Positions 19,353-29,692 of a DNA stretch of 64,000 nt are shown in pieces. The stretch is taken from assembly GCF_016412875.1 (NCBI RefSeq), contig NZ_JAEKPD010000001.1, positions 62,001 to 126,000 on the forward strand, given 5' to 3'. Under the pieces are notes generated by a model. It had not been told where the DNA came from and made no database searches. It saw nothing but the letters and a program-made list of their open reading frames with translations. Origin of the DNA: Palleronia pontilimi (GTDB lineage: Bacteria > Pseudomonadota > Alphaproteobacteria > Rhodobacterales > Rhodobacteraceae). Position 1 is the stretch's first letter, and each line of letters begins with the position of its first letter. A program made the translations under genes and the position numbers.

Positions 19353-21740
19353 ATGACTGGATCGAACAAGATATTGACCGTGTCCTACGGCACGTTCTCA
19401 TGCACGTTGGAAGGCTTTGACCAGCCCTTCAACACGATGCAGTCGATCGCGGAATATTTCCGCGACCTGGCTGCCGAAGACAGGTATTTCGGGGCCGAGC
19501 CGCCGCAGCCTGACGCGCAGATGCTGCATCAGATCGCCGAGCGCGAAGTGCAGAAGCGGGTCGAAGCGCGCGTGCTCGACAACGGTGTGGCCTTGCGCCA
19601 GGTCGAATCGGGCAGCCCCAGGAAGCCCGCGCCGAAGCCGCTGGTCGACACCGCGCCCGCATCGGTCGAAGCCGAGGACGTGGACCGCTCGCCCTTCGCC
19701 TCGGGCGATGGCGACAGCGTGGCCGACAAGCTCAGCCGCATCCGCGCGGTGGTCGCGAAAGCGCGCGCCGAAAAGGCGACCTATGCCGAGGACGAGCCGG
19801 TCGAAGACGCGGTCCTGTCGGATTCGCTCGAGAAGGCGTTCGAAGGGATCGACGTCGAATTCAGCGCGACGGACGAAGACATCCCGGCCCAGGACGACGC
19901 GGACGAAACCGTCGACCTGGTCGGGTCGACCATCCTGACCGATCTTTCGGTTCCTGATTCGCCGAAGGCCGAAGAGGCCGAAGCCGCAGAGCGTGCTGCC
20001 GAGGAGGCCCGCGCCGCCCAGGAAGCCGAAGCTGCCGAGCGCGCTGCCGAGGAAGCCCGAGCCGCCCAGGAAGCCGAAGCTGCCGAGCGCGCTGCCGAGG
20101 AAGCCCGTGCCGCTCAGGAAGCGGAAGCCGCAGAACGCGCCGCAGAGGAAGCTCGCGCCGCCCAGGAAGCGGAAGCCGCCGAGCGTGCCGCCGAGGAAGC
20201 TCGCGCCGCCCAAGAAGCCGAAGCTGCCGAGCGTGCCGCCGAGGAAGCTCGCGCCGCCCAAGAGGCCGAAGCCGCCGAGCGTGCCGCCGAGGAAGCCCGC
20301 GCCGCCCAGGAAGCCGAAGCTGCCGAGCGCGCTGCCGAGGACGCCCGCGCTGCCGAAGACGCCGAAGCCGCCGAGCGTGCCGCCGAGGATGCCCGCGCCG
20401 CCCAGGAAGCCGAAGCTGCCGAGCGCGCTGCCGAGGAAGCCCGCGCTGCCGAAGAAGCCGAAGCCGCCGAGGAAGCCGAGACGGAAGAGCCGCAGCAGCT
20501 CGTGGAAGCTGCCGAAGAAGACGAGACCCCCGAGACTGCCGAGCAGCCGACGGCGCAGCCGGTCGCCCCCCAGGCTCCGGTCGCGCGGGTCATCAAGCTC
20601 AAGCGCCGCGATTTCGAGGCCGCGCTGGCCGCCGGTGACATCGAAGAGGTCGAAGACGACGAGGCCGCCGAGACCGATAGCGACGTGATCGCCGAAATCG
20701 ACGTGGACGAAGAAGACCTGCCCGCCGCCGAAGCCTTCGGCCGCGACGATGCCGAGGAAGAAGACGAACTGACCGCGGGTATCCGCGACCTGGTCAGCGA
20801 CGCCGGTCTCGACGCGGACGAGGAAGAAGACCTTGTCGCCGAATTGGCCGAGGTCGAGCGCGACGCACGGATGCTCGAAGCCGCCGAGCGCAAGCCCCAC
20901 GCCCGCACGCTGGACGAAGTGATCGACAGCGAATTCGCGATGGAGCTGGGCACGGACACCGACGCGTCCGGTGACGAAGACGAGGACGACGACCGCGATG
21001 CGGACGATGATGCCGCCGCGTCCGGATCGCAAGTGGAAGGCGAGGCCGCGCTCGAGCGCCTGCTCGACAAGACCAACGCGCAGCTGGGGGATGCCGAAGG
21101 CAACCGCCGCCGCTCGGCCATCGCGCATCTGAAGGCCGCTGTCGCCGCGACCAAGGCCGATGACGGTCTGCGCGACAAGCGCAAGGAGCAGGACGACGAG
21201 GCGATCAGCCAGTTCCGTGACGATCTGGCCCAGGTCGTGCGTCCCAGCCGCCCCGCGGCAGGCCGCGACGGCGCCAGGGGCACCGAGCGCCCGCGCGATC
21301 CGCTGGCCGACCGTCCCGCCCCGCTGGTGCTGGTGTCCGAGCAGCGCGTGGATCAGCCCAATGGCAACGTCACGGTCAAGGTGACGCCCGCCCGCCCCAG
21401 CCGCGTGGCGACCGCGTCCGAGAAGCCGACCGAGACCCGGGCGCGCAGCGACGAAAGCTTCAGCGACTTCGCCCAGCGCGTCGGCGCGCAAGAGCTTCCC
21501 GACATCCTGGAAGCCGCCGCGGCCTATGCCAAGATCGTCGAGGGCCAGGAAGGCGTCACCCGTCCCGCCATGCTGCGCCGCGCCGCCAGCGCCGCCGAGG
21601 GCGAGATCAGCCGCGAGGAAGGTCTGCAAAGCTTCGGACAGCTGCTGCGCACCGGCCGCATCCACAAACTGGGCCAGGGCCAGTTCGCCATCGACGACAA
21701 CGCCGAGGTGATCGAAAAGGCCCGCGCCGCGATGCACTGA
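19353..21740 (+). CDS. Large acidic Ala/Glu-rich repeat protein, unknown function
   Basis: 795 aa from MTGSNKILTVSYGTFSC; an upstream in-frame ATG at 19278 is less likely. The first 80 residues are a compact conserved-looking domain (TLEGFDQPFNTMQSIAEYFR). Residues about 208-367 are ten copies of a 16-residue unit of the form EAEAAERAAEEARAAQ, which should form one long charged helix or coiled coil. After it come very acidic stretches, then DESFSDFAQRVGAQELPDIL and a final domain ending in a short helix. There is no signal peptide or membrane segment. Rhodobacteraceae proteins with a similar start are often labelled chemotaxis-like without evidence. A strong terminator follows. Confidence 0.75.
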   Translation: MTGSNKILTVSYGTFSCTLEGFDQPFNTMQSIAEYFRDLAAEDRYFGAEPPQPDAQMLHQIAEREVQKRVEARVLDNGVALRQVESGSPRKPAPKPLVDTAPASVEAEDVDRSPFASGDGDSVADKLSRIRAVVAKARAEKATYAEDEPVEDAVLSDSLEKAFEGIDVEFSATDEDIPAQDDADETVDLVGSTILTDLSVPDSPKAEEAEAAERAAEEARAAQEAEAAERAAEEARAAQEAEAAERAAEEARAAQEAEAAERAAEEARAAQEAEAAERAAEEARAAQEAEAAERAAEEARAAQEAEAAERAAEEARAAQEAEAAERAAEDARAAEDAEAAERAAEDARAAQEAEAAERAAEEARAAEEAEAAEEAETEEPQQLVEAAEEDETPETAEQPTAQPVAPQAPVARVIKLKRRDFEAALAAGDIEEVEDDEAAETDSDVIAEIDVDEEDLPAAEAFGRDDAEEEDELTAGIRDLVSDAGLDADEEEDLVAELAEVERDARMLEAAERKPHARTLDEVIDSEFAMELGTDTDASGDEDEDDDRDADDDAAASGSQVEGEAALERLLDKTNAQLGDAEGNRRRSAIAHLKAAVAATKADDGLRDKRKEQDDEAISQFRDDLAQVVRPSRPAAGRDGARGTERPRDPLADRPAPLVLVSEQRVDQPNGNVTVKVTPARPSRVATASEKPTETRARSDESFSDFAQRVGAQELPDILEAAAAYAKIVEGQEGVTRPAMLRRAASAAEGEISREEGLQSFGQLLRTGRIHKLGQGQFAIDDNAEVIEKARAAMH
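19974..20453 (+). repeat. Ten tandem 48-bp coding repeats
   Basis: Ten consecutive 48-bp units, in frame, code for 16-residue Ala/Glu/Arg units; an eleventh partial copy follows to about 20483. Copies differ mainly at third codon positions (GCC/GCT/GCG, GAA/GAG), with a few Glu-to-Asp and Gln-to-Glu changes in copies 8-10. This shows selection on the protein and makes the array prone to length change by slippage or unequal recombination. Confidence 0.9.
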
Positions 21741-21760
21741 GCCGCGACATGACAGACAGA

Positions 21761-21787
21761 AAAGGCGCCCGATGCGGCGCCTTTTTT
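21761..21787 (+). terminator. Intrinsic terminator
   Basis: AAAGGCGCC (21761-21769) pairs with GGCGCCTTT (21776-21784) around CGATGC and is followed by further T. It lies 20 bp after the repeat-protein gene and just after the convergent DUF2842 gene, so it can serve both strands. Confidence 0.85.
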
Positions 21788-21802
21788 CATTTCTAGGGGA
21801 TC

Positions 21803-22026
21803 CTACCGGTCTTCATCGTCCGGAGGGGCCTGGCCCACGCCCATGAACACCGATTTGAACGGCAGGGCCCACAGGATCCCCAGCACGACGTAGATCAGCA
21901 GCTCGACCAGGATCGGCGGGCGGCCCAGCCAGGTCACGATGCTGGACGCCACGACGATATAGACCGGCAGCCCGATCAGCAGGATCACCAGCGACCAGCG
22001 CCGCTTTGCTTTGTGCGACAGCGCCA

Positions 22027-22027
<1 letters not shown>
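21803..22027 (-). CDS. DUF2842 family membrane protein
   Basis: 74 aa: a basic start (MALSHKAKRRW), two membrane segments (SLVILLIGLPVYIVVASSIV and ILVELLIYVVLGILWALPF) and an acidic end. This layout is the DUF2842 family of alphaproteobacteria, of unknown role. Its start overlaps the purA stop by 1 bp. Confidence 0.85.
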
Positions 22028-23319
<1,292 letters not shown>

Positions 23320-23477
23320 CGCGTGTCCTTCCATCGCAAAATGCGTGCCACTCTTATCCGGGCGATGGCCCGTGCGAAACCACCAAATGCGCGCGCCGGG
23401 CGCCGCGCCAAGGGGGTTGCGGCGCGGGCGCGCGGCCTCTAGATACCGCCTGTCCGCGCGTCCGAAGTGAGCCCCCG

Positions 23478-23843
23478 ATGGAAAATATCGTCCTTGTCGT
23501 CCACCTGATCCTGGCTTTGTGCCTGATTGGCGTGGTGCTGCTGCAGCGCTCGGAGGGCGGCGGCCTTGGCATGGGCGGCGGCGGGGGCGGCGCCATGTCC
23601 AGCCGCGCGGCGGCCACGGCCTTGGGCAAGATCACCTGGGCGCTGGCGATCTGCTTCATCGCCACGTCGATCACGCTGACCGTGCTGGCGGCGCAGAATG
23701 CCGCGGGCACATCGGTCATCGACCGGCTGGGCGGATCGGACACGACCGAGGACGCGGCGCCGACGCCGACCCTGCCCGAAGGCGACGGCCTGCTGCCGCC
23801 GAGCCCCGGCGATGCCCCCTTGGTCCCGCCCCGCGCCGAATAA
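23478..23843 (+). CDS. secG: Preprotein translocase subunit SecG
   Basis: 121 aa. Two membrane segments ([19 protein letters not shown] and [19 protein letters not shown]) flank the conserved cytoplasmic loop [13 protein letters not shown], as in SecG. The C-terminal 45 residues are Pro/Asp-rich and variable. SecG joins SecYE to help protein export. The gene is upstream of pyrG on the same strand with a 142-bp gap. Confidence 0.95.
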   Translation: MENIVLVVHLILALCLIGVVLLQRSEGGGLGMGGGGGGAMSSRAAATALGKITWALAICFIATSITLTVLAAQNAAGTSVIDRLGGSDTTEDAAPTPTLPEGDGLLPPSPGDAPLVPPRAE

Positions 23844-23985
23844 TCACCGCAATATCTAGCGGTGCGGTTGCGCAAGCGCGCCTTTTCTTGTAATTCTCAA
23901 ATCCCGTGATGGGGCGAGTCGACGTCGCCCCGAGTGCAGGATCTTGGCCCCGAGCAGGCCGCCAATCACGGGGGACGTCACCAAT

Positions 23986-25629
23986 ATGGCGCGATATGTT
24001 TTCATCACCGGCGGTGTGGTTTCCAGCCTTGGCAAGGGGCTTGCCTCGGCCGCGCTGGGTGCGCTTCTCCAGGCGCGCGGGTTTTCGGTGCGGCTGCGCA
24101 AGCTCGATCCCTACCTGAACGTCGATCCCGGCACGATGAGCCCGTTCGAGCACGGCGAGGTCTTCGTCACCGATGACGGGGCCGAGACGGACCTGGACCT
24201 GGGCCATTACGAGCGTTTCACCGGCGTGGCCGCGCGCAAGACCGACAGCGTGTCGTCGGGCCGGATCTATTCGAACGTATTGGAAAAGGAACGCCGCGGC
24301 GACTACCTGGGCAAGACGATCCAGGTCATCCCGCACGTCACCAATGAAATCAAGGACTTCCTGACCATCGGCGCCGACGAGGTCGATTTCATGCTGTGCG
24401 AAATCGGCGGCACCGTGGGCGACATCGAGGGCCTGCCCTTCTTCGAGGCGATCCGCCAGTTCGGCCAGGAACGCCCGCGCGGGCAATGCATCTTCATGCA
24501 CCTGACGCTGCTGCCCTGGATCGCCGCATCGGGCGAGCTGAAGACGAAGCCGACGCAGCACTCGGTCAAGGAACTGCGCTCGATCGGCATCGCGCCCGAC
24601 GTGCTCGTCTGCCGGTCCGAGCGCTTCATCCCCGAGAAAGAGCGCGAGAAGCTGGCGCTGTTCTGCAACGTGCGCCCCGACAGCGTGATCGCCGCCTACG
24701 ATCTGAAATCGATCTACGAAGCACCGCTGGCCTATCACCGCGAAGGCATGGACCAGGCGGTGCTGGACGCGTTCGGCATCTCGCCCGCGCCCAAGCCCAA
24801 TCTCAGCCGCTGGGAAGACGTGGCCGACCGCGTGTTCAATCCCGAAGGCGAGGTCACCGTTGCCATCGTCGGCAAGTACACGCAGCTGGAAGACGCCTAT
24901 AAATCCATCGCCGAGGCCCTGACCCATGGCGGCATGGCCAACCGGGTGAAGGTCAAGATCGAGTGGGTGGATGCCGAGCTGTTCGAACGCGAGGACGCGG
25001 CGCCGCACCTGGAAGGCTTCGATGCGATCCTGGTGCCCGGCGGCTTTGGCGAGCGGGGCACCGAGGGCAAGATCAAGGCCGCGCAATTCGCGCGCGAACA
25101 CAAGGTGCCTTACCTCGGTATCTGCCTGGGGATGCAGATGGCGGTCGTGGAAGCGGCGCGCAACCTGGCCGGTCTGAAGACGGCCGGTAGCCAGGAATTC
25201 GACCACGAATCCGGCGCCGCGCGGTTCGAGCCGGTGATCTTCCACCTGAAGGAATGGATCAAGGACAACCAGACCATCGCCCGCGACGTGCTCGACGACA
25301 AGGGCGGCACCATGCGGCTCGGGGCGTTCACCGCGACGCTGAAGGAAAATTCGAAAGTGGCCGAGATCTACGGTACGCACCGGATCGAAGAGAGGCACCG
25401 CCACCGCTACGAGGTGGACGTGAAGTACCGCGAAAGGCTGGAAGAGCACGGCGTGTGCTTTTCCGGCATGTCGCCGGACGGCCGCCTGCCCGAGATCGTC
25501 GAGATCGCGGATCACCCGTGGTTCATCGGTGTGCAGTTCCACCCAGAGTTGAAGTCCAAGCCCTTCGCACCGCATCCGCTCTTCGCCGATTTCGTGCGCG
25601 CGGCCAAGGAAATCAGCCGCCTGGTGTAG
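23986..25629 (+). CDS. pyrG: CTP synthase
   Basis: 547 aa from [18 protein letters not shown], the universal start. Residues 1-267 are the synthetase domain (ATP-binding [26 protein letters not shown]). From about 290 the class I glutamine amidotransferase domain follows with the oxyanion motif PGGFG, nucleophile Cys in [11 protein letters not shown] (about 378) and the His-Glu pair in VQFHPELKS. It makes CTP from UTP with glutamine as the amino donor. Confidence 0.98.
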   Translation: MARYVFITGGVVSSLGKGLASAALGALLQARGFSVRLRKLDPYLNVDPGTMSPFEHGEVFVTDDGAETDLDLGHYERFTGVAARKTDSVSSGRIYSNVLEKERRGDYLGKTIQVIPHVTNEIKDFLTIGADEVDFMLCEIGGTVGDIEGLPFFEAIRQFGQERPRGQCIFMHLTLLPWIAASGELKTKPTQHSVKELRSIGIAPDVLVCRSERFIPEKEREKLALFCNVRPDSVIAAYDLKSIYEAPLAYHREGMDQAVLDAFGISPAPKPNLSRWEDVADRVFNPEGEVTVAIVGKYTQLEDAYKSIAEALTHGGMANRVKVKIEWVDAELFEREDAAPHLEGFDAILVPGGFGERGTEGKIKAAQFAREHKVPYLGICLGMQMAVVEAARNLAGLKTAGSQEFDHESGAARFEPVIFHLKEWIKDNQTIARDVLDDKGGTMRLGAFTATLKENSKVAEIYGTHRIEERHRHRYEVDVKYRERLEEHGVCFSGMSPDGRLPEIVEIADHPWFIGVQFHPELKSKPFAPHPLFADFVRAAKEISRLV

Positions 25630-25704
25630 CTACTTCGTGATGGAACGATCTGCCTGTCGGCGCATTGGCCCGGCAGTTGTAACCATCACGCATGGAGTGA
25701 CCAG

Positions 25705-25878
25705 ATGAACAAGAACGAAGCCAAAGGCACCGCAAAAGACCTGAAGGGCACCGTCAAGGAAGCCGCGGGCAAAGCCACCGGCAACAAGGAAATGGAAGCT
25801 GAAGGCAAGGCCGAGCAGGTCGAGGGCAAGGCCCAAAAAACCGTCGGCGAAGCCGAAAGCGCCCTGAAGGGCAAGTAA
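25705..25878 (+). CDS. CsbD family stress protein
   Basis: 57 aa, very hydrophilic and Lys/Glu/Ala/Gly-rich: MNKNEAKGTAKDLKGTVKEA opens with the repeated K-G-x-x-K-E pattern of CsbD proteins, which are small general-stress proteins of unknown mechanism. GGAG sits 6 bases before the ATG. A perfect hairpin terminator follows the stop by 7 bp, so it is a single-gene unit. Confidence 0.88.
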   Translation: MNKNEAKGTAKDLKGTVKEAAGKATGNKEMEAEGKAEQVEGKAQKTVGEAESALKGK

Positions 25879-25885
25879 GAACATG

Positions 25886-25912
25886 GGCGGCAGGGAAACC
25901 TGCCGCCTGTTT
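25886..25912 (+). terminator. Intrinsic terminator of csbD
   Basis: GGCGGCAGG (25886-25894) and CCTGCCGCC (25899-25907) form a perfect 9-bp stem closed by a GAAA tetraloop, followed by TGTTT. Confidence 0.8.
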
Positions 25913-26167
25913 CACTGAACCCGGGCCGACGCGTCGGGGAGCGACCCGAATGGCGTTGGTTTCCGGGCTTGGTATGGCGCGCTGCGGCATGGCGGAGCGA
26001 GTCGCGACTACTTTTCGGCCCACGCGGACAGCCAAGCCAAATGTCACGCGCCTAGGCGCAATCCCCGGAAATCATCTTGTGTATCGAAAACGGCAGTTCC
26101 GCTGCCGTCGTATCTCCACGAACGATGACAGGGCACAATCCGCCTGATTACGCCCGCATGAAATAGA

Positions 26168-26980
26168 TCAGAAATCCAGCGTGATCTGCCGGGTGATGCC
26201 CACCCGCAGCCCGTACTGATCGCGGTCGCCGTTCTGCACGATGGGGCTGTCTTCGGCGTCGCCGGTGAAGCGGTCCCAGGTCACGGCCCCCTCGACGCCC
26301 CATTTCTCGTTCAGCTCATAGGTCGCGCCCAGTTCCAGACCGGCGCTCAGGACGCCGCCATCGGCGTCATAGGCGTCGAATGCGCTGGCCGCGGCTTCGC
26401 CCGGGGACACGCTGAAATAGGTGTCGGCATATTTGCCCGATCCCACGAAGACGCGCGGGCCCAGCGACAGGGTCAGTCGATCGGTGGGATAGACCTTGAA
26501 GTCGGCGCCAAGCTCGCCCACCAGCGCCTCGTGTCCGACAACGCCGTAGCGCATGTCGGCAAAGGCATCGACGCGATAGGATGTGTAGCCAAGGCCCAGG
26601 CCCAGCTCCAGCGACGTGTCCACGTCCTCGAGCCCCGCCAGCTCCGCGTTGTCGTCGGCGGTCCGCTCGTCGACGAAGCGGAACGATCCGCGCAGACCGA
26701 TGCCGTAACGCGGATCATTGGGGTCCGCGCTGCCGAATTCGCGGCCGAACAGGCGCGCGTATTGCAGGCTGAAGCCGAAGTCGGGTCCGATCGTGTAGTC
26801 ATCCGATCCGAAATAGTCGGGCGCGGTCGCCACGCCACCGCGCAGGGTGAAGATCAGGTCCGGGCTGGATGCGGGCGCCACGTAAAGCGGCTGCGGCTCT
26901 TCCACGGGCAGCGACAGGTCGCCCGCCACGGCCATGCCGGGCAGAAAGGCGATCAGGGCAACGGGGACGAATCGGACCAT
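26168..26980 (-). CDS. MipA/OmpV family outer-membrane protein
   Basis: 270 aa from MVRFVPVALIAFLPGMAVAG, a signal peptide with cleavage near residue 19. After a Pro-rich linker, TLRGGVATAPDYFGSDDYTI is the conserved MipA/OmpV opening, followed by alternating beta strands and the C-terminal aromatic end ITLDF. Family members are outer-membrane barrels, some acting as scaffolds for murein enzymes. An upstream in-frame start (27025) would hide the signal peptide and is rejected. The 289-bp region 25879-26167 before it holds the csbD terminator and nothing else I recognise. Confidence 0.88.
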   Translation of the reverse strand: MVRFVPVALIAFLPGMAVAGDLSLPVEEPQPLYVAPASSPDLIFTLRGGVATAPDYFGSDDYTIGPDFGFSLQYARLFGREFGSADPNDPRYGIGLRGSFRFVDERTADDNAELAGLEDVDTSLELGLGLGYTSYRVDAFADMRYGVVGHEALVGELGADFKVYPTDRLTLSLGPRVFVGSGKYADTYFSVSPGEAAASAFDAYDADGGVLSAGLELGATYELNEKWGVEGAVTWDRFTGDAEDSPIVQNGDRDQYGLRVGITRQITLDF

Positions 26981-27101
26981 GGGATATCCACTGCAGACAA
27001 CTTGGAGAATAGATAGCCACTGCAACGGCTTCCGAACAGGGGCAAGTGCACAATTCGTTGTTTTCCCGGCAGGCCTTGGCCCGGCGCCACACTCGACCTA
27101 A

Positions 27102-27551
27102 ATGCAGTCCATGTTTGATGATCTTCTGAAACGACTGATCGCGCCCGCGCCCGAACAACTGCCCGAGGCGGATGCCCGCCTGTCCCTGGCGGCCCTGCTC
27201 GTGCGCATCGCCAAAGCCGACGGCGATTATGCCACCGCCGAAATCGACCGCATCGACCGCATGCTGTGCGAACGCTACGGCTTGGACACCCAAGACGCCG
27301 CCGGTCTGCGCCGCGAAGCCGAGGCGCTTGAAGCCGAAGCGCCCGATACCGTGCGCTTTACCCGCGCCATCAAGGACAGCGTCGCCTATGACGACCGTCT
27401 TGGCGTCATCGAAGCGCTCTGGGCGGTGGTTGCCGCCGATGGCGTGCGCGACGACGAGGAAAATTCTCTCATGCGGATGATCGCGCCGATGCTGGGCGTG
27501 AACGACCGCGACAGCAACATGGCCCGGCGCCGGGTCGAGGCGCGCGGCTGA
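27102..27551 (+). CDS. TerB family tellurite resistance-like protein
   Basis: 149 aa (or 146 from the ATG at 27111). All-helical and acidic: SLAALLVRIAKADGDYATAE and IEALWAVVAADGVRDDEENS are the paired TerB helix motifs with their acidic metal-binding-like DG turns. Despite the name, stand-alone TerB proteins are not shown to give tellurite resistance. It is a cytoplasmic protein of unknown role, 77 bp before the ABC transporter ATPase. Confidence 0.85.
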   Translation: MQSMFDDLLKRLIAPAPEQLPEADARLSLAALLVRIAKADGDYATAEIDRIDRMLCERYGLDTQDAAGLRREAEALEAEAPDTVRFTRAIKDSVAYDDRLGVIEALWAVVAADGVRDDEENSLMRMIAPMLGVNDRDSNMARRRVEARG

Positions 27552-27628
27552 CCGCGTCACCGGCGTTGCAATCGCGCGGGTTTTCCGCCCTACTCCGGCG
27601 CAGCCAAGCCTGAGGGGTCCGCTTTTCC

Positions 27629-28399
27629 GTGTCCGATACGCCCGTTCTGTCCATCCGTGACCTGCACAAGTCCTTCGGCGCGCTCGAAGTTCTCAAGGGC
27701 GTCGACCTGACCGCCCCCAAGGGCCACGTCGTGTCGCTGATCGGATCGTCCGGGTCGGGCAAGTCCACCCTTCTGCGCTGCGCCAACCTGCTGGAAGACA
27801 GCCAGCAGGGCGATATCGCCTTCGAAGGCGAAAGCGTGAAGTGGAAGGGCAGCGGGCCCGACCGCAAGCCCGCCGACCCCAAGCAGGTGACACGCATCCG
27901 GACGAACCTGTCGATGGTCTTCCAGCAGTTCAACCTGTGGTCGCACATGACGATCCTGCAGAACGTGATGGAAGCGCCCGTGACCGTGCTGGGCCGCGAC
28001 CGCGGCGATGTCGAGCAAGCCGCGCGCGGCTACCTGGCGAAGGTGGGCATCGGCGACAAGTGCGACGCCTATCCGGCGCAACTGTCGGGCGGCCAGCAGC
28101 AACGCGCCGCCATCGCGCGCGCGCTCTGCATGGAGCCCCGCGCCATCCTGTTCGACGAGCCCACATCCGCGCTGGACCCCGAGCTGGAACAGGAAGTCGT
28201 GCGCGTCATCCAGGGCCTGGCCGAAGAAGGCCGCACCATGGTCATCGTGACCCACGACATGGCCATGGCGCGCGATTGCTCGGACCACGTGATCTTCCTG
28301 CACAAGGGCCTGGTCGAAGAAGAGGGCGCGCCCGACAAGCTGTTCGGATCCCCCGAAAGCGAACGCCTGCGCGGCTTCCTGTCCTCGGTCACCGCCTGA
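27629..28399 (+). CDS. Polar amino acid ABC transporter, ATP-binding protein
   Basis: 256 aa from a GTG. Walker A SGSGKST, Q-loop in FNLWSHMT, signature LSGGQQQRAAIARAL, Walker B AILFDEPTSALDPE and the switch His in VTHDM are complete. SLIGSSGSGKSTLLRCANLL and the CxNLLE region match the HisP/OccP/GlnQ class. It powers the importer made with the genes at 28807-31359, from which it is separated by 407 bp, so the parts may be expressed at different levels. Confidence 0.95.
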   Translation: MSDTPVLSIRDLHKSFGALEVLKGVDLTAPKGHVVSLIGSSGSGKSTLLRCANLLEDSQQGDIAFEGESVKWKGSGPDRKPADPKQVTRIRTNLSMVFQQFNLWSHMTILQNVMEAPVTVLGRDRGDVEQAARGYLAKVGIGDKCDAYPAQLSGGQQQRAAIARALCMEPRAILFDEPTSALDPELEQEVVRVIQGLAEEGRTMVIVTHDMAMARDCSDHVIFLHKGLVEEEGAPDKLFGSPESERLRGFLSSVTA

Positions 28400-28806
28400 T
28401 CGACTCCCGCGAAGCCTTGCGGGATGCGCCCCTGCATGCCGGGCAGGGCGTCCGGATTGACAAGCGCCGCCATCGCGCGCGCCGCAGGCGTCATCTTCTG
28501 CCTGTGACAATCGGTGAGCCTGGGCCCCCAAGCTGCTGCTGCAGACACCATGAGAAGATCTTCCTCGTCTGGGGCAACGACTAGAGTCAGAACGCATCCG
28601 CAAGCCTCAACCGCACCACGCCGCCGGAATACGCCAATTGCCAGGGCGTCCTGAAAACGGGCGACACGTGCTGAAAACATGCGCCGGGCGTCGCTTTCCG
28701 TAGCGTCGTCCGGCTGAAACCCTTGCCAAGGTCGGCGCGATTTCTCAACGTCGCGTCCGTCAAGATCACTGCGGAGCACCGCAGGACGGAACCAAGGGAG
28801 ACCCCG
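28400..28806. other. 407-bp gap inside the ABC transporter cluster
   Basis: Between the ATPase and binding-protein genes. It contains a short GC hairpin just after the ATPase stop (CCCGC...GCGGG around 28406-28425) and a TTGACA at 28457-28462 without a convincing -10. GGGAG precedes the binding-protein ATG. Open frames on the minus strand here have no start context or similarity I trust. I see no RNA gene. Confidence 0.5.
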
Positions 28807-29538
28807 ATGAGAAGACTTATCCTTACCACCGCCGCCATCGCGCTGTCGGCGGGCGCCGTATTCGCCGCCGCGCACGAGCAGACCGTACGCCTGGGCACCG
28901 AAGGCGCCTATGCCCCCTACAACTTCCTGAATGACGCGGGCGAGGTCGACGGCTTCGAGCGCGAGCTGGGCGACGAGCTCTGCGCGCGCGCCGAGCTGAC
29001 CTGCGAATGGGTCACCAACGAATGGGACTCGATCATCCCCAACCTGGTGTCGGGCAACTACGACGCCATCATCGCGGGCATGTCGATCACCGAGGAACGC
29101 GACGAGGTCATCGATTTCTCGGCGCCCTACACCCAGCCCGACCCGTCGGTCTACGTGGCCGCGTCCGAAGATATCGACCTGTCCTCGGCCGTGATCGCGG
29201 CGCAGGCGGGCACGATCCAGGCCAGCGAAGTCGCCTCGATGGAAGGCGCGGTGCTGGTCGAATTCGCCACCCCCGAGGAAACCGTCGCCGCCGTGAAGAA
29301 TGGCGAAGCCGACGCGGTCCTGGCCGACAAGGCGTTCCTGGTGCCCGTGGTCGACGCCGACCCCGAGCTGATGATGGTCGGCGAAGACGTCCTGCTGGGC
29401 GGCGGCATCGGCATGGGCTTCCGCGAAAGCGACGCCGAGCTGCGCGAAAAGTTCACCGCCGCCATCGAGTCGATGAAGGAAGACGGCTCGCTGAACGCGC
29501 TGATCGAAAAGTGGCTGCCAGAGTCGGCCACGTTCTGA
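28807..29538 (+). CDS. Amino acid ABC transporter substrate-binding protein
   Basis: 243 aa from MRRLILTTAAIALSAGAVFA, a signal peptide cleaved at AAAHEQ. The mature protein has the SBP type-3 fold: VRLGTEGAYAPYNFLNDAGE (the YPPF(N/E)-like start), VDGFERELGDELC, WDSIIPNLVSGNYDAIIAGM and the end SLNALIEKWLP. This class binds polar or basic amino acids (lysine/arginine/ornithine/histidine) or opines in the periplasm. The ligand is not determined. A 10-bp-stem hairpin follows the gene. Confidence 0.95.
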   Translation: MRRLILTTAAIALSAGAVFAAAHEQTVRLGTEGAYAPYNFLNDAGEVDGFERELGDELCARAELTCEWVTNEWDSIIPNLVSGNYDAIIAGMSITEERDEVIDFSAPYTQPDPSVYVAASEDIDLSSAVIAAQAGTIQASEVASMEGAVLVEFATPEETVAAVKNGEADAVLADKAFLVPVVDADPELMMVGEDVLLGGGIGMGFRESDAELREKFTAAIESMKEDGSLNALIEKWLPESATF

Positions 29539-29548
29539 AGCAACACAC

Positions 29549-29574
29549 GGAACGGCGCCCCCGCGCGCCGTTCC
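29549..29574 (+). terminator. Hairpin after the binding-protein gene
   Basis: GGAACGGCGC (29549-29558) pairs with GCGCCGTTCC (29565-29574), a perfect 10-bp stem with a 6-base loop, 11 bp after the stop. No T-run follows, so it probably stabilises or partly terminates the binding-protein mRNA, as is common between binding-protein and permease genes. Confidence 0.65.
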
Positions 29575-29628
29575 GACCCCGCTTGACAGGGGGGCCGCAT
29601 CCGCCGACGCTGCCGCTGCCCATGCAGT

Positions 29629-29655
29629 TGATCTTTCCGAAAATACTCCCGCCAC
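29629..29655 (-). repeat. Intergenic element relative (AGTATTTTCGGAAAGATCAA), copy 3
   Basis: Read on the minus strand: GGGAGTATTTTCGGAAAGATCAA. It is related to copy 4 at 31369-31396 and more loosely to copies 1 and 2. It lies in the gap between the binding-protein and first permease genes. Confidence 0.5.
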
Positions 29656-29692
29656 GCCAGCCGCCCGCCCCAGGCCCGGCCGGTCGCGTGCG

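Noticed and set aside
19974-20453. Regular repeats considered as a CRISPR array
   Set aside because: Units are contiguous, without spacers, in frame, and vary at silent codon positions, so it is a coding repeat.
19398-21737. Long open frame on the minus strand (779 codons) opposite the repeat protein
   Set aside because: It is Gly/Leu/Phe-rich because it is the antisense of the Ala/Glu repeats. It has no ribosome site or family similarity, while the plus-strand frame has a recognisable start, silent-site variation and a terminator.
28400-28610. Possible small minus-strand gene in the ABC transporter gap
   Set aside because: The frame is open and part reads plausibly, but there is no convincing ribosome site, no recognised domain, and it continues antisense into the neighbouring gene.
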